Shown one piece after another: positions 61,487 to 64,000 of a stretch of DNA of 64,000 nt (positions are counted from its first letter, which is position 1; the number at the start of each line of letters is the position of its first letter). This DNA comes from DUQW01 sp050953805. GTDB lineage: Bacteria; Bacillota_I; Bacilli_A; Acholeplasmatales; Acholeplasmataceae. The translations under genes and the position numbers were made by a program. The notes under the pieces were generated by a model. The model made no database searches, was not told the DNA's origin, and was given only the letters and a program-made list of their open reading frames with translations. The stretch lies in assembly GCA_050953805.1 (NCBI GenBank), contig JBMNNE010000001.1, positions 62,001-126,000 on the forward strand. The letters are read 5' to 3'.

Positions 61487-63181
61487 ATGAAAAATTCTTT
61501 ACTTAAAACCGATGAAATCGGAGTTTTAGCTTTAGGTGGTTTAGGTGAAGTTGGTAAAAATTTATATGTCCTTGATATTAGCAATCAACTATTTATTATT
61601 GATTCAGGGATTATGTTTCCTGATGCTCATTTATTAGGAATTGATTATGTATTACCTGATTTTTCTTTTCTAGAGGAAAATCAAGAAAGAATTGTTGGAT
61701 TGTTTATTACTCATGGTCATGAAGATCATATTGGCGGAATTCCTTATCTATTAAGAAAAGTTAATATCCCTAAAATTTATGCATCAGGATTTGCCGTTAG
61801 TTTATTGAAATCTAAATTAGCTGATTTTACCGATATTAAATCCCCAAAAATTGAAGAATACGAATCACACTCTATTTATAAATTTAAAGATGTTGAAGTT
61901 AGTTTCGTTAGATTAAATCACTCGATTCCTGATATGCACGGCATCGCTTTTAAAACACCTCTTGGTTATATTTTCCATACTGGTGATTTTAAAATTGACT
62001 TAACTCCTGTAGGTCCAAGTGCTGAGTATGAAAAATTATCGAAAATGAGCGAAGAAGGGGTCTTACTTCTTCTATCGGATTCAACTAATGCTGAAAGAGA
62101 TGAACCGATTCAATCTGAAAAAGCGATTGGAGAATCAATTAATGAGTTATTTTTTAATATTGATGGCCGAATCATTATCGCAACATTTGCCTCAAATATT
62201 TACCGGATGCAACAAATTATTGATGCCTCACTTTTATCTAATCGACAAGTCGCCGTCGTTGGTCGTTCAATGGAAAATGCGATCGAAATTGGCTTAAAAT
62301 CTGGGTATATTAAAGCTCCAGAAAATACCTTTGTTGATGCTGAAGATATCAACCGAATTCCACCAGAAAAATTAACGATCTTATGTACTGGTTCTCAAGG
62401 CGAACCGCTCGCAGTATTAAGTCGAATTGCTGGTGGCTCACATCGCTTTATTAAGGCGATACCTGGCGACACAGTTATCTTTTCATCCTCGCCAATTCCC
62501 GGCAATCAAGAACCTATTAATCGCACGATTAATGCCTTATTTAGAATTGGTGCGGAAGTCATTACCCATGGACCATTAGCGGATACCCATACATCTGGTC
62601 ATGGCAATCAATCAGATTTAAAATTGATGTTATCATTGACTAAACCTAAATTCTTTATTCCGGTCCATGGTGAACATCGAATGCTTAAATTTCACCGCGA
62701 TTTAGCCATTGATGTTGGTGTCAATCCAAATCATATTTTAATAATGGATAATGGAGATGTTGCTGCTATATCTGATAATAATATCCGCTTAGCGGGACGA
62801 GTTCAAGCAGGAGATATTTATGTTGATGGTACTGGTATTGGAGATATTTCAAATAATGTCATTCGAGAAAGAAAAGTTTTAAGTGAAGATGGTATGTTTG
62901 CTGTAATTATTACTGTTGATACATCAACTAGACAAATAATTACTGACCCCACAATTATTTCTAGAGGCTTCATTTATATGAAAGGTAATGAAGCTTTAAC
63001 TGATTCACTCGTTAAAGATACCAAAGAATTTATTGCCGCTGAATTTGTTCGTGATAAACTAATTCATGAACATGAATTCAAATCTAAATTATCTGACTTT
63101 CTATTAGACAAAATTTATGAAATTACTCAAAGAAAACCGATGATTATTCCGATTATTAGAGATTTTACATTTGTTGAATAA
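61487..63181 (+). CDS. rnjA: ribonuclease J
   Basis: Major 5'-3' exoribonuclease/endoribonuclease of Bacillota. 564 aa metallo-beta-lactamase with HGHEDHIGGIPYLL, the beta-CASP region, HTSGHGNQSDLKLML and PVHGEHRMLKFH, and a C-terminal domain (about 450-564). A second paralogue (rnjB) is not in the window, so J1 versus J2 assignment rests on similarity in length and motif. Monocistronic on plus. Confidence 0.95.
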   Translation: MKNSLLKTDEIGVLALGGLGEVGKNLYVLDISNQLFIIDSGIMFPDAHLLGIDYVLPDFSFLEENQERIVGLFITHGHEDHIGGIPYLLRKVNIPKIYASGFAVSLLKSKLADFTDIKSPKIEEYESHSIYKFKDVEVSFVRLNHSIPDMHGIAFKTPLGYIFHTGDFKIDLTPVGPSAEYEKLSKMSEEGVLLLLSDSTNAERDEPIQSEKAIGESINELFFNIDGRIIIATFASNIYRMQQIIDASLLSNRQVAVVGRSMENAIEIGLKSGYIKAPENTFVDAEDINRIPPEKLTILCTGSQGEPLAVLSRIAGGSHRFIKAIPGDTVIFSSSPIPGNQEPINRTINALFRIGAEVITHGPLADTHTSGHGNQSDLKLMLSLTKPKFFIPVHGEHRMLKFHRDLAIDVGVNPNHILIMDNGDVAAISDNNIRLAGRVQAGDIYVDGTGIGDISNNVIRERKVLSEDGMFAVIITVDTSTRQIITDPTIISRGFIYMKGNEALTDSLVKDTKEFIAAEFVRDKLIHEHEFKSKLSDFLLDKIYEITQRKPMIIPIIRDFTFVE

Positions 63182-63183
63182 AA

Positions 63184-63245
63184 AAAAGACTTTCATATTG
63201 ATCACTACGGCTATCCTTAGTGATTTTTTTGAAGGCCTTTTTATT
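63184..63245. terminator. bidirectional terminator between rnjA and cobO
   Basis: Plus strand: ATCACTA/TAGTGAT stem followed by seven U (63201-63230). An outer imperfect pairing (AAAGACTTTCA with TGAAGGCCTTT) gives the minus strand a hairpin ending in a U7 run. Confidence 0.82.
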
Positions 63246-63263
63246 CTATGTCAAAATTTTATT

Positions 63264-63782
63264 TTAAAAATCGATTCCCTTTCGAGCTAAAACACCATCT
63301 CGGTAATAATGCTTCTTATCTTTCATTTCTGTTACCAGATCAGCTTTTTCTAAAACAAAATCAGTAGCATATCTTCCGGTAATTATTAATTCAACATTTT
63401 CTGGTTTTGCAGCAATTAATTCGTTGAATTGTTCTTCGGTAATCAATTCTGTAATAAAACATAAATTTAATTCATCCAAAATTACGACATCATATTCATT
63501 TGATTTTAAAATATTTAATGAGTACTCATATCCTTCTTGAGCTTTCGTAATATCAGTATATTTGGGATTATTACCAACAAAAGATGTCGCTCCAAACATT
63601 TTTATTTCAAGATTTTCTAGTTTTTCTAAAATTTCAAAAGCGGAATCTTTGATTCCTTTCATAAATTGTCCAATAAAGACTTTTTTACCAGCGCCTAACG
63701 CTCTAATGGCAAGGCCAAAACTGGCAGTAGTTTTGCCTTTCCCATTTCCAGTATAAACATGAATATAACCTTTATTCATCAT
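63264..63782 (-). CDS. cobO: cob(I)alamin adenosyltransferase, CobO/BtuR type
   Basis: Converts cob(I)alamin to adenosylcobalamin. 172 aa, P-loop TGNGKGKTTASFGLAIRALG at about 11-30, and VVILDELNL. CobO/BtuR family, not PduO. The start overlaps the stop of the upstream membrane gene (TAATG), so the two are coupled. It implies use of salvaged B12; no cobalamin synthesis genes in the window. Confidence 0.94.
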   Translation of the reverse strand: MMNKGYIHVYTGNGKGKTTASFGLAIRALGAGKKVFIGQFMKGIKDSAFEILEKLENLEIKMFGATSFVGNNPKYTDITKAQEGYEYSLNILKSNEYDVVILDELNLCFITELITEEQFNELIAAKPENVELIITGRYATDFVLEKADLVTEMKDKKHYYRDGVLARKGIDF

Positions 63783-64000
63783 TAATCACCACTTTCATCA
63801 ATGATTTTTGCTTCTAATAATTGTTGATCTAAAATATTTTTTAATGGACGATATAACCATAAAACCGAGAGAAAGCTTGATGCAGCTAAAATTATTTCAA
63901 ATGGTATATCTTGAATTAAATATGTCCAAAAAGGAATTTGTAATATAAAAACAGCTGGAATTATAAAGATCCATGAATATAATAACGAATATATAACACT
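63782..64000 (-). CDS. C-terminal part of an ECF-transporter S-component-like membrane protein
   Basis: Last ~72 residues only. Two hydrophobic segments (LLYSWIFIIPAVFIL and IILAASSFLSVLWLY) and a cytoplasmic tail (RPLKNILDQQLLEAKIIDESGD). The arrangement, a final helix followed by YRPLKNIL, resembles ECF S components. Its overlap with cobO suggests a cobalamin substrate. The 5' part is beyond the window, so the family call is tentative. Confidence 0.55.
   Translation of the reverse strand, partial: SVIYSLLYSWIFIIPAVFILQIPFWTYLIQDIPFEIILAASSFLSVLWLYRPLKNILDQQLLEAKIIDESGD

Noticed and set aside
1..64000. Mycoplasma-type code with UGA as tryptophan.
   Set aside because: RF2 is present, tryptophans are TGG, and genes such as rbgA and the 35173 kinase end in TGA at the expected length.

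Overview
The window is an AT-rich, gene-dense stretch of a low-GC Bacillota/Mollicutes-type chromosome. Almost every gene has housekeeping homologues in Bacillus-like order (polA-mutM-coaE-dnaB-dnaI-thrS, ftsY-ylxM-ffh, rimP-nusA-ylxR-ylxQ-infB-rbfA, priA-fmt). UGA is a stop here: prfB is present, tryptophan is written TGG, and genes ending in TGA (35173-35175, 29708-29710) stop where expected, one directly before a terminator. This excludes the recoded Mycoplasmatales. Short housekeeping proteins (IF2, TopA, DnaI, SecA without a C-terminal zinc motif) and large Ig-like or repeat lipoproteins suggest an Acholeplasmatales, Izemoplasmatales or Haloplasmatales-like, probably free-living or host-surface organism. 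That placement is inference.

Layout. 1-7050 (minus): replication and repair operon polA, mutM, coaE, dnaB, dnaI and thrS (3' end outside the window). 7137-12563 (minus): a surface operon with an Ig-like membrane-anchored protein, a secreted nuclease lipoprotein (MBG repeats, PASTA-like domains, lamin-tail domain, staphylococcal-nuclease domain) and a membrane protein. 12728-23938 (minus): carbohydrate ABC transporter operon (MsmX-like ATPase, two permeases with long N-terminal extensions, a solute-binding lipoprotein on a DPG-repeat stalk, and a 1485-aa lipoprotein with a glycogen-binding-like module and four InlB-type repeats). It has two strong promoters and a perfect cre site. 24223-27090: SRP genes, preceded by a candidate small RNA or attenuator with three UCCCC motifs. 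27165-34168: topA, rnhB, rbgA, signal peptidase, a DNA translocase split by a frameshift, and an unknown membrane protein. 34305-46767: a HAD phosphatase on plus, then secA-prfB-yitT-ctpA-recX-glgB-glgP-kinase on minus. 46970-53471: metK behind a divergent SAM riboswitch, a degenerate HD-GYP membrane protein, pgpA, fmt, priA. 53586-57801: translation and transcription-factor operon. 58033-64000: dps, coaD, HAD phosphatase, aldo-keto reductase, rnjA, cobO and the end of an ECF S-component-like gene.

How the genes fit together: glycogen phosphorylase and branching enzyme, the glycan-binding module and the CcpA-type cre site together suggest alpha-glucan uptake and storage under carbon control. 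The cobO/ECF-like pair suggests vitamin B12 salvage. There are no tRNA or rRNA genes, insertion sequences, CRISPR arrays or prophage genes. No gene-free stretch exceeds 300 bases. The most interesting elements are the small RNA at 26959-27055, the metK leader RNA, the glycan-uptake locus, and the FtsK frameshift.
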